From a bacterium (GTDB lineage: Bacteria > Patescibacteriota > UBA1384 > CAJBMM01): a stretch of 7,349 nt of DNA. Shown here piece by piece: positions 1 through 6,004 of the stretch (position 1 is its first letter; each line of letters starts with the position of its first letter). The notes below the pieces were generated by a model. That model saw only the letters and a list, made by a program, of their open reading frames with translations. It did not search any database and was not told the origin of the DNA. A program made the translations under genes and the position numbers. Where the stretch lies: NCBI GenBank assembly GCA_027364665.1, contig DAHXOW010000019.1, forward strand, positions 1 to 7,349. Direction: 5' to 3'.

Positions 1-32
1 ATAGTTCTGTATAATAAGCGCAAGAATGTAGA

Positions 33-998
33 TTGGACTGGAGGTTTATTGACCTTAGAAGTCCAAAGAACAAACTTATCTTTGACCTGCAAACAACTAT
101 TGAACGGGCTATGAGGGATTTTTGGTATAAATATGAATTTATTGAAATTCACTCACCAAAATTAATGGAAACTGCAAGCGAGTCAGGAGCAGAGTTATTC
201 AAGGTTGAATATTTTGACAGGACTGCATACTTAGCACAATCTCCACAATTTTATAAGCAGATGGCAATGGCCGCTGGATTTGATAAAGTTTTTGAGATCG
301 GCCCAGTATTCAGAGCTAATCCATCATTCACCTCTCGACATGATACAGAATTTACAAGTGTAGATGTTGAGATGGCGTGGATTAGTTCACACGAAGATAT
401 AATGAATTTCGAGGAACAATGGTTGCTCTACGTTCTTTCTGTTATAAAGAGTGACCTCGGAGACAAAATCCTGGAATTTTATGATGTTAGCATAACTATC
501 CCAGACATACCGTTTCCGCGCGTTACTATGATAGAAGCATATCGCATCTTATCAGATATGGGTTACGTAATACCTAGAGCAGAAAAAGGAGACCTCGACC
601 CAGAAGGTGAAAGAATTTTATCAAATTACATTAAGAAAAAATTCAATCACGAATTTGTTTTTGTTACTGATTATCCCGCGAATATAAGGGCATTCTATCA
701 TATGAGGCATGAGGACGAACCGAGTTTGACTAAAAGTTTTGATTTGCTCTGGAATGGACTTGAGGTTACAACAGGGGCACAGCGCGAACATAGAATAGAA
801 ATTCTGATTAGCCAAGCACAAGAAAGAGGACTTTCTCTCGCTTCGCTTAGTCACTATCTTGATTTCTTTAGATTTGGATGCCCGCCTCATGGTGGCTATG
901 GTTTCGGACTGAGTAGAATGCTTATGATTCTTCTTGGATTAAAAAACGTACGAGAGGCAACATATCTTTACAGAGGGCCAAACAGGCTTTCTCCATAA
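33..998 (+). CDS. aspS: Aspartyl-tRNA synthetase catalytic domain (archaeal/non-discriminating-like), N-terminal domain missing
   Basis: This class II synthetase core would charge tRNA(Asp), and possibly tRNA(Asn), with aspartate in the cytoplasm. Visible motifs are class II motif 1 around residues 35-43 (FIEIHSPKL), the flipping-loop-like QSPQFYKQ at 69-76, motif 2 FRAN...RHDTEFTSVDVEM at 93-114 (Arg94) and motif 3 HGGYGFGLSR at 286-295 (Arg295). The C-terminus (GPNRLSP) ends as in full-length family members. Family members are usually about 430 aa with an N-terminal OB-fold anticodon-binding domain; here only 321 aa remain. The TTG at 33 is used because TAATAA at 12-17 blocks the frame, although homology (RLDWR) already begins at base 30. 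No Shine-Dalgarno is visible before it. It may be the 3' part of a frameshifted or broken aspS, or a catalytic-domain paralogue. The family call is firm; whether it is an intact gene is not. Confidence 0.8.
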   Translation: MDWRFIDLRSPKNKLIFDLQTTIERAMRDFWYKYEFIEIHSPKLMETASESGAELFKVEYFDRTAYLAQSPQFYKQMAMAAGFDKVFEIGPVFRANPSFTSRHDTEFTSVDVEMAWISSHEDIMNFEEQWLLYVLSVIKSDLGDKILEFYDVSITIPDIPFPRVTMIEAYRILSDMGYVIPRAEKGDLDPEGERILSNYIKKKFNHEFVFVTDYPANIRAFYHMRHEDEPSLTKSFDLLWNGLEVTTGAQREHRIEILISQAQERGLSLASLSHYLDFFRFGCPPHGGYGFGLSRMLMILLGLKNVREATYLYRGPNRLSP

Positions 999-1028
999 TA
1001 CACAAATAAAATGAATATGTTTTTAGGT

Positions 1029-1066
1029 ATAAGCCCGGGGATTCAACCACCCGGGCTTATTTTTTT
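1029..1066 (+). terminator. Rho-independent terminator after the aspartyl-tRNA synthetase gene
   Basis: A perfect 11-bp stem is formed by ATAAGCCCGGG (1029-1039) and CCCGGGCTTAT (1050-1060), with a 10-nt loop, and is followed by a T run (1060-1066). Only the + strand has the T run, so it acts on rightward transcription, 30 nt after the synthetase stop. The 3' end of the convergent peptidase gene overlaps it. Confidence 0.9.
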
Positions 1067-1810
1067 ATCCAACAGCATATTAAGCGATCGAAACCCGGTT
1101 TCTTTCGGTATGATTTCTTTATGATACTGGCCATTCCGCCAATAAACTCTGTAGGCTTTGGCAGACGGCTTTGAAGTGATAATACGGTATCGATCATCTA
1201 TAATTTCCAAAGCGCAACAATTATCCATGGCTATAGATACGCCACGAGTTCGTTTCATCATTTTTTTTAAATCCGCTTCCCGATACGCCTCGACGTCATA
1301 GTGCGGACAATGCAGAGCGTTTATCAAACCGAGTCCCCTGACTCTGATCAGATCCGAACTTGGATCGGTGAATTTTTTTGAATCGGAGTTACCGTATTTA
1401 AACCAGCAGATCGATCCGGCACTTAAACCGGATAAAATGACTCCTTTTTCATACGCCGATATCAGAATTTTATCCAGTTTGTTCTTCCGCCAGATTCTGA
1501 GCATTTTCAGAGTATCTCCCCCGCCGACATAAACAATATCAGCATCAAAGACCTTGTTTTCTATTTCTTCGTATGACGGTTTTTCTTTGATTAAATAAAG
1601 TACATCTATTTGACAGCCCAAATCTTTTCCAAAATGCTTTTCTACGGTTTGGACATACCCTACAGCGTCCGAACTGGCCGTCGGGATAAAAAGCAATTTG
1701 GGATTTTTTTCACCGCTTAGTTTTATTATCTCTTTATCTATATCGGTAGTCTCGACCGGAAAACCCGGTCTGCCGATTTCTCCACCACCGATCGCCACAA
1801 GCTTCTTCAT
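1043..1810 (-). CDS. pepE: Peptidase E-like protein (S51 family, class I glutamine-amidotransferase-like fold)
   Basis: The 255-aa protein resembles peptidase E, a cytoplasmic serine peptidase that in characterised members hydrolyses dipeptides with N-terminal aspartate. The N-terminus MKKLVAIGGGEIG, the YVGGGDT segment at 94-100 and the nucleophile elbow GLSAGS at 128-133 (Ser130) are family hallmarks. The HCPHYD segment at 167-172 would supply the catalytic His, and D143 or D149 is a candidate acid. The family is usually about 220-240 aa; the extra length is at the C-terminus, where the last seven residues (KKISPGG) are encoded by the overlapping terminator. The ATG is placed by the typical N-terminus; no clear Shine-Dalgarno precedes it. 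It is convergent with the synthetase gene, and its 5' end lies 41 nt from the end of an insertion-sequence remnant. The exact substrate is not known; cyanophycinase-like relatives share this fold. Confidence 0.85.
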   Translation of the reverse strand: MKKLVAIGGGEIGRPGFPVETTDIDKEIIKLSGEKNPKLLFIPTASSDAVGYVQTVEKHFGKDLGCQIDVLYLIKEKPSYEEIENKVFDADIVYVGGGDTLKMLRIWRKNKLDKILISAYEKGVILSGLSAGSICWFKYGNSDSKKFTDPSSDLIRVRGLGLINALHCPHYDVEAYREADLKKMMKRTRGVSIAMDNCCALEIIDDRYRIITSKPSAKAYRVYWRNGQYHKEIIPKETGFRSLNMLLDKKISPGG

Positions 1811-1851
1811 ATTTTATACGGTACAACAATTGTAATAATTCATCAATGAAT

Positions 1852-1883
1852 TGTCCTGGCAGGGTACATCGGTAACAACATCA
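1852..1883 (-). repeat. Terminal inverted repeat of the remnant IS
   Basis: On the + strand this reads TGTC, CTGG, then ACATCGGTAACAACATCA. It aligns, with small gaps, to the left repeat of the intact element (TGTC..CTGG..ACATAGGTAACACATCA). It is the transposase-3' (right) end of the older, minus-oriented element, and marks that element's outer boundary next to the peptidase gene. Confidence 0.7.
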
Positions 1884-2070
1884 AGTGGTGAGATTGGTTG
1901 GATCGTAGTAGAGATTGTTCCAGGAAGACAATGGGGGTGAGGTAATTTAGAGCTTGGTGAGGTCGGGCAAAGTTGTACTATGCAAGCCAGTCAGTCAGGG
2001 CTCGGTTAAATTTATCACAATCGGCTGTAAAATGGCCATCACTCAACCACTCATACTGAAGGGTTTGGTT
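1852..2070 (-). mobile_element. Truncated IS481-like element remnant
   Basis: This piece holds the 3' end of a transposase gene on the minus strand and its terminal repeat (TGTC...GGTAACA, 1852-1883). It stops abruptly at 2070, where the left inverted repeat of a second, intact element begins. The missing 5' part is not found after the intact element (3164 onward). Together with the repeat and pseudogene listed separately, this accounts for nearly all of the otherwise gene-free stretch 1811-2137. It belongs to the same broad family as the intact neighbour but is clearly a different member at protein level. Confidence 0.8.
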
Positions 2071-2100
2071 TGTCTCTGGTGAGAAACATAGGTAACACAT
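2071..2100 (+). repeat. Left terminal inverted repeat of the IS
   Basis: The 30-bp repeat matches the reverse complement of 3135-3163 at 24 of 30 aligned positions with one gap. The shared blocks are TGTC, GGTGAG, ACAT and GGTAACACAT. Confidence 0.85.
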
Positions 2101-2137
2101 CACGTATGCCGTAAAATACGGTTGAAAGGTGTGTTAT

Positions 2138-3172
2138 ATGGGTAGAAGTATTTTTGCTGCCAAGAAGATTTCTCTTTTAGATAAGTATCAAAGATGGCAA
2201 AAAGTAGCTGAGATAATTAAGCTCTCAAAAGAGGGTAAACTACGACTTGGTTGGATAATATTTTATTACATCAAGACCAATGAAAACGGCAGATTAACCT
2301 GTCGGCACTTTGGTATCTCGCCTAAGACTTTTTACAAGTGGTTCAAAGTATTTAACGAAACCAATCTTAAAACACTGGAAGATAGAAGTCGTGCTCCTAA
2401 AACCAAAAGAAAACCCGAGTACAGTCTAACTGAAGCCAAGCGTTTGGTAAATCTTCGTCTTAAATATCCAACCTTAGGTCGAGATAAACTGCAAGTCGTC
2501 TACAGGGAAGAATACAACCTAGATATTAGCTATTGGTCAACCAGACGCATCATTGCCGATTACAAGCTCTATGCCAAAAGAGCGGTAAAAACCAAAAGAG
2601 AAAGAGCTCAGCATATTGTTTTAAGCAAGAAAAGAATCAGTGAACTAAAGAAAGAACCGTTTAGCGGTTTTCTTTTGGAATTAGACGGTATTGTTATTTA
2701 CTTTGCGCCTTACAAAAGATTTATCCTAACAGCCATAGACTACCATTCACGATTTGCTTTTGCATATATGTATCCGTCTAAAGCCTCGTCCAATGCCGCC
2801 GATTTCTTAAAGAGATTAACCTTGCTTTACGGCGGGCAGATTGAAAACATTCACATAGACAACGGCGGTGAGTTTAAAAAAGATTTCCAGCAAGCTGCCC
2901 ATGATTTAGGGATTACCCTTTACCATGCCAGACCGTACCGGGCCAAAGATAAGCCGCTCATTGAACGCTTCAACGGTATTATTCAGCAAGAGTATATCGA
3001 CTTGGGGAATTTTAACACGGACTGTGAGAAATTTAACAAAGGTCTCATAGACTGGATCGTGTTTTACAACTTCCAAAGACCACACCATTCCCTTGGCTTA
3101 AAAAGGCCGGTAGATTTTGTTAGAATGAAAACAAATGTGTTACCCATGTACTCACCTATGACAGACTATTGA
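2138..3172 (+). CDS. IS481-like DDE transposase
   Basis: This protein cuts and joins the ends of its own insertion sequence. The N-terminal part (about 10-90) contains helix-turn-helix-like sequence (TCRHFGISPKTFYKWFKVF at roughly 57-75), followed by a linker and an integrase catalytic core. The likely triad is Asp186 (LELDGI), Asp244 (HIDNGGEF) and Glu279 (PLIERFNG), with 34 residues between the last two, as expected for this fold. Residue numbers count from a GTG at 2129. I place the start at the ATG at 2138 because an AAAGGTG ribosome site (2125-2131) lies at proper spacing, giving 344 aa. The stop TGA (3170-3172) is outside the right inverted repeat, so the last two residues come from flanking DNA. 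No frameshift or internal stop is seen, so it may be active. Confidence 0.9.
   Translation: MGRSIFAAKKISLLDKYQRWQKVAEIIKLSKEGKLRLGWIIFYYIKTNENGRLTCRHFGISPKTFYKWFKVFNETNLKTLEDRSRAPKTKRKPEYSLTEAKRLVNLRLKYPTLGRDKLQVVYREEYNLDISYWSTRRIIADYKLYAKRAVKTKRERAQHIVLSKKRISELKKEPFSGFLLELDGIVIYFAPYKRFILTAIDYHSRFAFAYMYPSKASSNAADFLKRLTLLYGGQIENIHIDNGGEFKKDFQQAAHDLGITLYHARPYRAKDKPLIERFNGIIQQEYIDLGNFNTDCEKFNKGLIDWIVFYNFQRPHHSLGLKRPVDFVRMKTNVLPMYSPMTDY
3135..3163 (-). repeat. Right terminal inverted repeat of the IS
   Basis: The 29-bp partner of the left repeat; its outermost bases on the + strand are ATGACA. It lies inside the transposase reading frame, encoding the conserved LPMY and nearby residues, so the gene continues past the element's end. 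Confidence 0.85.
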
Positions 3173-3270
3173 CAATGGTTCAGCTATATGATAGACCGTT
3201 GTTGGAAACAAAAATTTAATCAAATAAACAGCGGGCCAACCTCGCCAGGAGGGGAGAAAGGTCAACAACC
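3164..3270 (+). promoter_or_regulatory. Leader of the secretion-like operon, with strong ribosome binding site
   Basis: This 107-bp gap separates the IS right end from the pilin start. It contains AGGAGG (3247-3252) and AAAGG (3257-3261); the latter is 9 nt before the ATG at 3271 and is the better-spaced site. A perfect -35-like TTGACA sits at 3169-3174, immediately outside the IS, but no good -10 follows at 16-18 nt, so a promoter here is only a possibility. No coding sequence is seen on either strand. Confidence 0.45.
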
Positions 3271-3600
3271 ATGAAACGTCTCCGCTCCGCCTTACTGCCA
3301 TCCATTTTAGGGATGGTTTTTTATGCCTTACCGGCTTTTGCTTCTTCCGGTGATGTCACCAGGGTCGAGAACTTCGCCCAAAACATCATCCAGGTTTTAG
3401 TGACTCTAGCCGGCTTAGTAGCAGCCGGCTTTTTTGTAGTGGGAGGTATCGAATATATTACAAGCTCCGGGAGCCCGGAACACTTGGATAGGGCCAAAAA
3501 GACAATCGTTTATTCCGCATTGGGTTTGGCAATCTGCATCGGTGCTTTTGTTTTAAGCAACATCGTCGGGGATATCGCCAGCAGCGCTTTTGTTAAGTAA
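3271..3600 (+). CDS. VirB2/TrbC-like pilin of a type IV secretion-like system
   Basis: The 109-aa protein is probably exported and embedded in the membrane as the pilin-like subunit of a type IV secretion or pilus machine. A signal peptide is clear: MKRLRSALLP basic start, hydrophobic core and a cleavage site after ALPAFA (about residue 24). The mature part has two hydrophobic segments (about 40-62 and 84-104) with a short polar loop, YITSSGSPEHLDRAKKTI, between them. This hairpin is the shape of VirB2/TrbC-type pilins and of the small T4SS pilin-like proteins common in CPR genomes. It is the first gene of the operon, with a strong Shine-Dalgarno, which fits a need for high expression. The next gene begins 10 nt after its stop and carries a related domain. 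The family assignment rests on topology and loop motif. Confidence 0.8.
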   Translation: MKRLRSALLPSILGMVFYALPAFASSGDVTRVENFAQNIIQVLVTLAGLVAAGFFVVGGIEYITSSGSPEHLDRAKKTIVYSALGLAICIGAFVLSNIVGDIASSAFVK

Positions 3601-3610
3601 GGCACAGAAA

Positions 3611-4915
3611 GTGAAAAGAATTTTTTGGATTTTAATTCCGCTCGGTTTACCTTTATTACTGCCTCTTCCGGCATACGCTTCCGCTTCCAGTCAGGTCGGT
3701 AATTTTACTAACGCTACCCTGATTACTTTAAGCGGAGTTGCCGTTCTGGCCTGTGTCTTTTTTCTGATCAGAGCCGGCTATCTATATATGACATCATCTG
3801 GTAAACCGGAGGCTTTACTGGAAGCAAAACAGGCAATTCACAGCGCCCTAATCGGTTTGGCGTTAGTAATCGGAGCGGGGATTATTTACTCGATCTTCCA
3901 TACCTCCTTTAGCCAACCTGCCATACCGCAAAACGGAACAGCTCTAAAATTAACTCCCATATCGCCTACCAGCCAGGACGGTTCTTTAACCAAAATACTC
4001 TTGGACGCTATCTCCGGATTCTTGCAAAACATCGTCCAGTCCGGCGCGAAACCGATCTTGGATGCAATAATCGGTTTTCTGACCAATACACCGATGATGG
4101 CCAGTAATTCGGTCGTCTTTAACTTCTGGCTGATTATCGTCGGGATCACCGATTCATTATTCGCTCTGGTCATCGCCCTGCTTGGTTTTCAAATAATGAG
4201 CGCTTCAACTTTTGGTTTCGAAGAAATTTCATTTAAACAATTACTGCCAAGGATAGGCCTATCATTCTTGGTGGCCAATACCTCGATTTTCATTATCGAT
4301 TGGCTAATTCTCTTATGTCAGACCCTGGTCAAATCGGTGCTTGACTCAACCGGCGGGATAGAAAAAGCCTGGATTATCACCTCATTTAATCCGGCAACTT
4401 TGGCCAACGGAACGGCCTTATTAATCGTTCTAATATTCATGGTTGTATTTATGTTTCTTTCGGCTCTGTTGTTGCTTTTCTATATTGGCCGATTGATTGT
4501 TTTAGCCTTCGGAGCGGTTATTTCACCGCTGATTTGTTTACTCTGGTTAATTCCCAAAACAGCCGGATTTGCCGAAACGACGATCAAAGCTTATTTGGTT
4601 GCCCTGTTTTCGATTTTTATCCATGTGGTAATTATTCAACTGGCTTCTGCATTTCTGACTTTGCCCGGACAATCAGGAAACAACGCTTTTATTTCCGTCT
4701 TTGTCGGCATTGCTTTATTCGCCATTCTTCTAAAGAGTACGGCAATTACTCTGCAATTCGCTCTCGCTTCACAAGCCGGAGTAACTTTAAAAAGCTTTGG
4801 CCTACGACTATTGAATAGTCTCAATCCGAGTCATTCATCGAAAGAAACGCCGGTAACGTATTCCAATCGCATAAGTGAACTACGCCGCCAAAGGTGGGAG
4901 GAGCCAAACAGATGA
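3611..4915 (+). CDS. VirB6/TrbL-like polytopic membrane protein with N-terminal pilin-like domain
   Basis: This 434-aa inner-membrane protein probably forms the VirB6-type channel component. I chose GTG 3611: AAGG (3599-3602) lies 8 nt upstream, and it gives a normal signal peptide (VKRIFWILIPLG...LPAYA). Residues about 25-98 closely resemble the preceding pilin: both have NF near the start, two hydrophobic segments, and a loop YxTSSGxPExLxxAK followed by SALxGLA. After a Pro/Ser/Thr-rich linker (about 98-125) come roughly six hydrophobic segments (about 169-196, 215-239, 268-293, 295-315, 325-348, 359-377). The segment RLIVLAFGAVISPLICLLWL followed by a loop and HVVIIQLASAF is typical of CPR VirB6/TrbL-like proteins. 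The tail from about 400 is charged and cytoplasmic-looking. Its stop overlaps the next start (ATGA). The fusion of a secreted pilin module to a VirB6 body is the notable point. The membrane-channel role is inferred from family resemblance. Confidence 0.75.
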   Translation: MKRIFWILIPLGLPLLLPLPAYASASSQVGNFTNATLITLSGVAVLACVFFLIRAGYLYMTSSGKPEALLEAKQAIHSALIGLALVIGAGIIYSIFHTSFSQPAIPQNGTALKLTPISPTSQDGSLTKILLDAISGFLQNIVQSGAKPILDAIIGFLTNTPMMASNSVVFNFWLIIVGITDSLFALVIALLGFQIMSASTFGFEEISFKQLLPRIGLSFLVANTSIFIIDWLILLCQTLVKSVLDSTGGIEKAWIITSFNPATLANGTALLIVLIFMVVFMFLSALLLLFYIGRLIVLAFGAVISPLICLLWLIPKTAGFAETTIKAYLVALFSIFIHVVIIQLASAFLTLPGQSGNNAFISVFVGIALFAILLKSTAITLQFALASQAGVTLKSFGLRLLNSLNPSHSSKETPVTYSNRISELRRQRWEEPNR

Positions 4916-5439
4916 AAACTACCGTTGTTCCGGCTCAGGTCACCACGGTTGAAGATCGTTTGATCGGTAATCTGACCTTTGCTCAGATTTTAATCTTTAT
5001 CATTCCTTTGTTTACCGATTTAGTAACGTATTTAACCGTTGTCCCGAGATCACAATTAGACTACGACAAAACGATTCTAATCGTCTCGCAGTCGTTTATT
5101 ATCTGTTTGCTTGCTCTACGTGTTAACGAAAAAATATTGGCTAACTGGCTTTGGATCTTTTTTAAATTTATCTGTCGGCCAAAAATCTACCTTTATTCGA
5201 TAATCGATCCCGCGGCCGCCTTGTCAGATAAAAATATCTCATCTGAAAATGCCGAGGAGGTTGACCATCTGCCTACTCTCCCCGACCCGGGAAAAACGGA
5301 TATCGAGGCAAATAACGTGATCGATCATTTAGTTGTCGAAAAAATGATCCGCGACAGATTATTCAATGTCCGTATCCAACCGAGAAAAAGCGGAGGATAT
5401 AATGTTTTCCTCAAGTCTGGCAGCCAAAAATCAGGTTGA
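4912..5439 (+). CDS. PrgI-family membrane protein
   Basis: The 175-aa protein fits the PrgI family found beside VirB4/TraC genes in Gram-positive and CPR type IV systems, where it is a small inner-membrane partner of the ATPase. The N-terminus (VVPAQVTTVEDRLIGNLTFAQ, residues 5-25) is the family signature, followed by two hydrophobic segments (about 24-44 and 54-70), a basic/aromatic stretch (WLWIFFKFICRPKIY) and a soluble acidic tail to 175. The ATG at 4912 is preferred over the GTG at 4894 because GGGAGGAG (4896-4903) lies 8 nt upstream of it. This start makes an ATGA overlap with the stop of the VirB6-like gene, implying coupled translation. Its 3' end overlaps the next gene by 38 nt. The molecular role is inferred from context. 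Confidence 0.75.
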   Translation: MKTTVVPAQVTTVEDRLIGNLTFAQILIFIIPLFTDLVTYLTVVPRSQLDYDKTILIVSQSFIICLLALRVNEKILANWLWIFFKFICRPKIYLYSIIDPAAALSDKNISSENAEEVDHLPTLPDPGKTDIEANNVIDHLVVEKMIRDRLFNVRIQPRKSGGYNVFLKSGSQKSG

Positions 5440-6004
5440 CATCAAAGAGGTCAGAGATAATATTCTGGTCCTATCCAAAGATCGTTATCGAGTTGTCTTA
5501 ACCGTTTCTTCAATTAATTTCGAATTACAGAGTGACGCCGAGCAAGACGTTTTGATCGATTTATTTCAAAACTTTCTTAATTCATTAACGGCTCCGGTAC
5601 AGATATTAACCAGAATCAGAGAGTTGGACCTGGATCGCTATTTAGATAATCTGACCATACCGAAAGATAAAAACAAGTCGACTGTTTACCAAAAACAATT
5701 AAGCGGCTACCGCGATTTTGTCAAAGAGCTGGTCGCCGGAAATAAAATCTTGTCCAGGCGTTTTTATTTGGTTTTACCGATAGACAGCAATAGCAGAGCC
5801 GGCTTTGAATTTATTAAAGAGCAAGCGGCGTTGGAACAGGAGATTGTCATTAAAGGGTTAGAAAAATTGGGCATTAATGTCCGGGTCCTTTCGGGTCTGG
5901 AAATCTTGGAATTATTTTACAGTTTCTATCGTCCGGACGCAGCTAAAACCCAACCGTTAACCAATGAATTATTCAGGAAGGCCAATGAACTCGATTTTCT
6001 CTGA
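5402..6004 (+). CDS. TraC-like N-terminal-domain protein of the type IV system
   Basis: The 200-aa soluble protein resembles the TraC-like proteins encoded next to VirB4 ATPases in CPR genomes: an opening VDIKEVRDNILVLSKDRYRVVLTVSSINFELQSDAEQ (12-48), then FQNFLNSLTAPVQILTRIRELD (55-76), and later YRDFVKELVAGNKILSRRFYLVLPID (103-128). In many VirB4/TraC proteins an equivalent N-terminal region is fused to the ATPase; here it is a separate polypeptide. No membrane segment or nucleotide-binding motif is seen. I use the ATG at 5402, with GGAGG (5392-5396) 5 nt upstream; an ATG at 5366 would add 12 residues but lacks a ribosome site. It overlaps the preceding gene by 38 nt and the ATPase gene by 20 nt, so equal production with the ATPase is likely. 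Its role as a VirB4 partner is inferred. Confidence 0.7.
   Translation: MFSSSLAAKNQVDIKEVRDNILVLSKDRYRVVLTVSSINFELQSDAEQDVLIDLFQNFLNSLTAPVQILTRIRELDLDRYLDNLTIPKDKNKSTVYQKQLSGYRDFVKELVAGNKILSRRFYLVLPIDSNSRAGFEFIKEQAALEQEIVIKGLEKLGINVRVLSGLEILELFYSFYRPDAAKTQPLTNELFRKANELDFL

Larger units (their letters stand above)
1843..2070 (-). pseudogene. C-terminal fragment of an IS481-like DDE transposase, with internal stop
   Basis: Read on the minus strand from 2070, the frame gives NQTLQYEWLSDGHFTADC, then DKFNRALTDWLA, a TAG stop (1978-1980), then YNFARPHQALNYLTPIVF and a tail containing LPMY, ending at TGA (1843-1845). This lines up with the intact neighbour transposase from its residue 282 onward (TDCEKFNKGLIDWIVFYNFQRPHHSLG). 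TAG stands where relatives commonly have an aromatic residue, most simply a Trp TGG to TAG change. The catalytic triad is absent, since the break falls just after the position of the catalytic Glu. It is non-functional on both counts. It was found by translating the minus strand and comparing it with the intact copy; confidence in the family is high. Confidence 0.82.
2071..3163 (+). mobile_element. Apparently intact IS481-like insertion sequence (1093 bp)
   Basis: The element is bounded by imperfect terminal inverted repeats beginning TGTC, and carries one transposase gene in a single frame with a D, D, E triad. Size, single-gene organisation and TGT termini fit the IS481/IS3-related DDE group. 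Comparing the bases just outside (…TTTGGTT left, GACTATT… right), I see no target-site duplication of 4 to 8 bp. On the left it abuts the truncated transposase remnant; on the right it ends 107 bp before the pilin gene of the secretion-like operon. Confidence 0.85.

Noticed and set aside
93..105. FRAN in motif 2 of the synthetase in place of the usual FRAE, suggesting inactivation.
   Set aside because: From memory, the same Asn or Asp occurs in a whole subgroup of archaeal-type bacterial aspartyl-tRNA synthetases, so it is probably normal. (Positions given are residues.)
621..890. Antisense open frames within the synthetase, VirB6-like and ATPase genes.
   Set aside because: They are antisense to well-supported genes, lack ribosome sites and show no recognisable domain.
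1810..1820. TATAAAAT on the minus strand just before the peptidase ATG, as a -10 box.
   Set aside because: Transcription would start downstream of the ATG, and no -35 lies at proper spacing.
2060..2071. Target-site duplication around the IS.
   Set aside because: Left flank TTTGGTT and right flank GACTATT do not match at any length from 4 to 8 bp.
3169..3192. TTGACA next to the IS end followed by TATGAT, as an IS-junction promoter for the pilin operon.
   Set aside because: The spacing between the boxes is only 12 nt and no acceptable -10 lies at 16-18 nt, so it is kept only as a possibility in the leader entry.
3240..3252. CCTC/GAGG hairpin that could hide the pilin ribosome site.
   Set aside because: The stem is only 4 bp, and a second Shine-Dalgarno (AAAGG) lies outside it.
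3590..3610. TTG at 3590 as start of the VirB6-like gene.
   Set aside because: No ribosome site precedes it and it would add a polar stretch before the signal peptide; GTG at 3611 has AAGG at good spacing.
5366..5401. Upstream ATG as start of the TraC-like gene.
   Set aside because: It has no ribosome site and would lengthen the overlap; the ATG at 5402 has GGAGG upstream and begins where family similarity begins.
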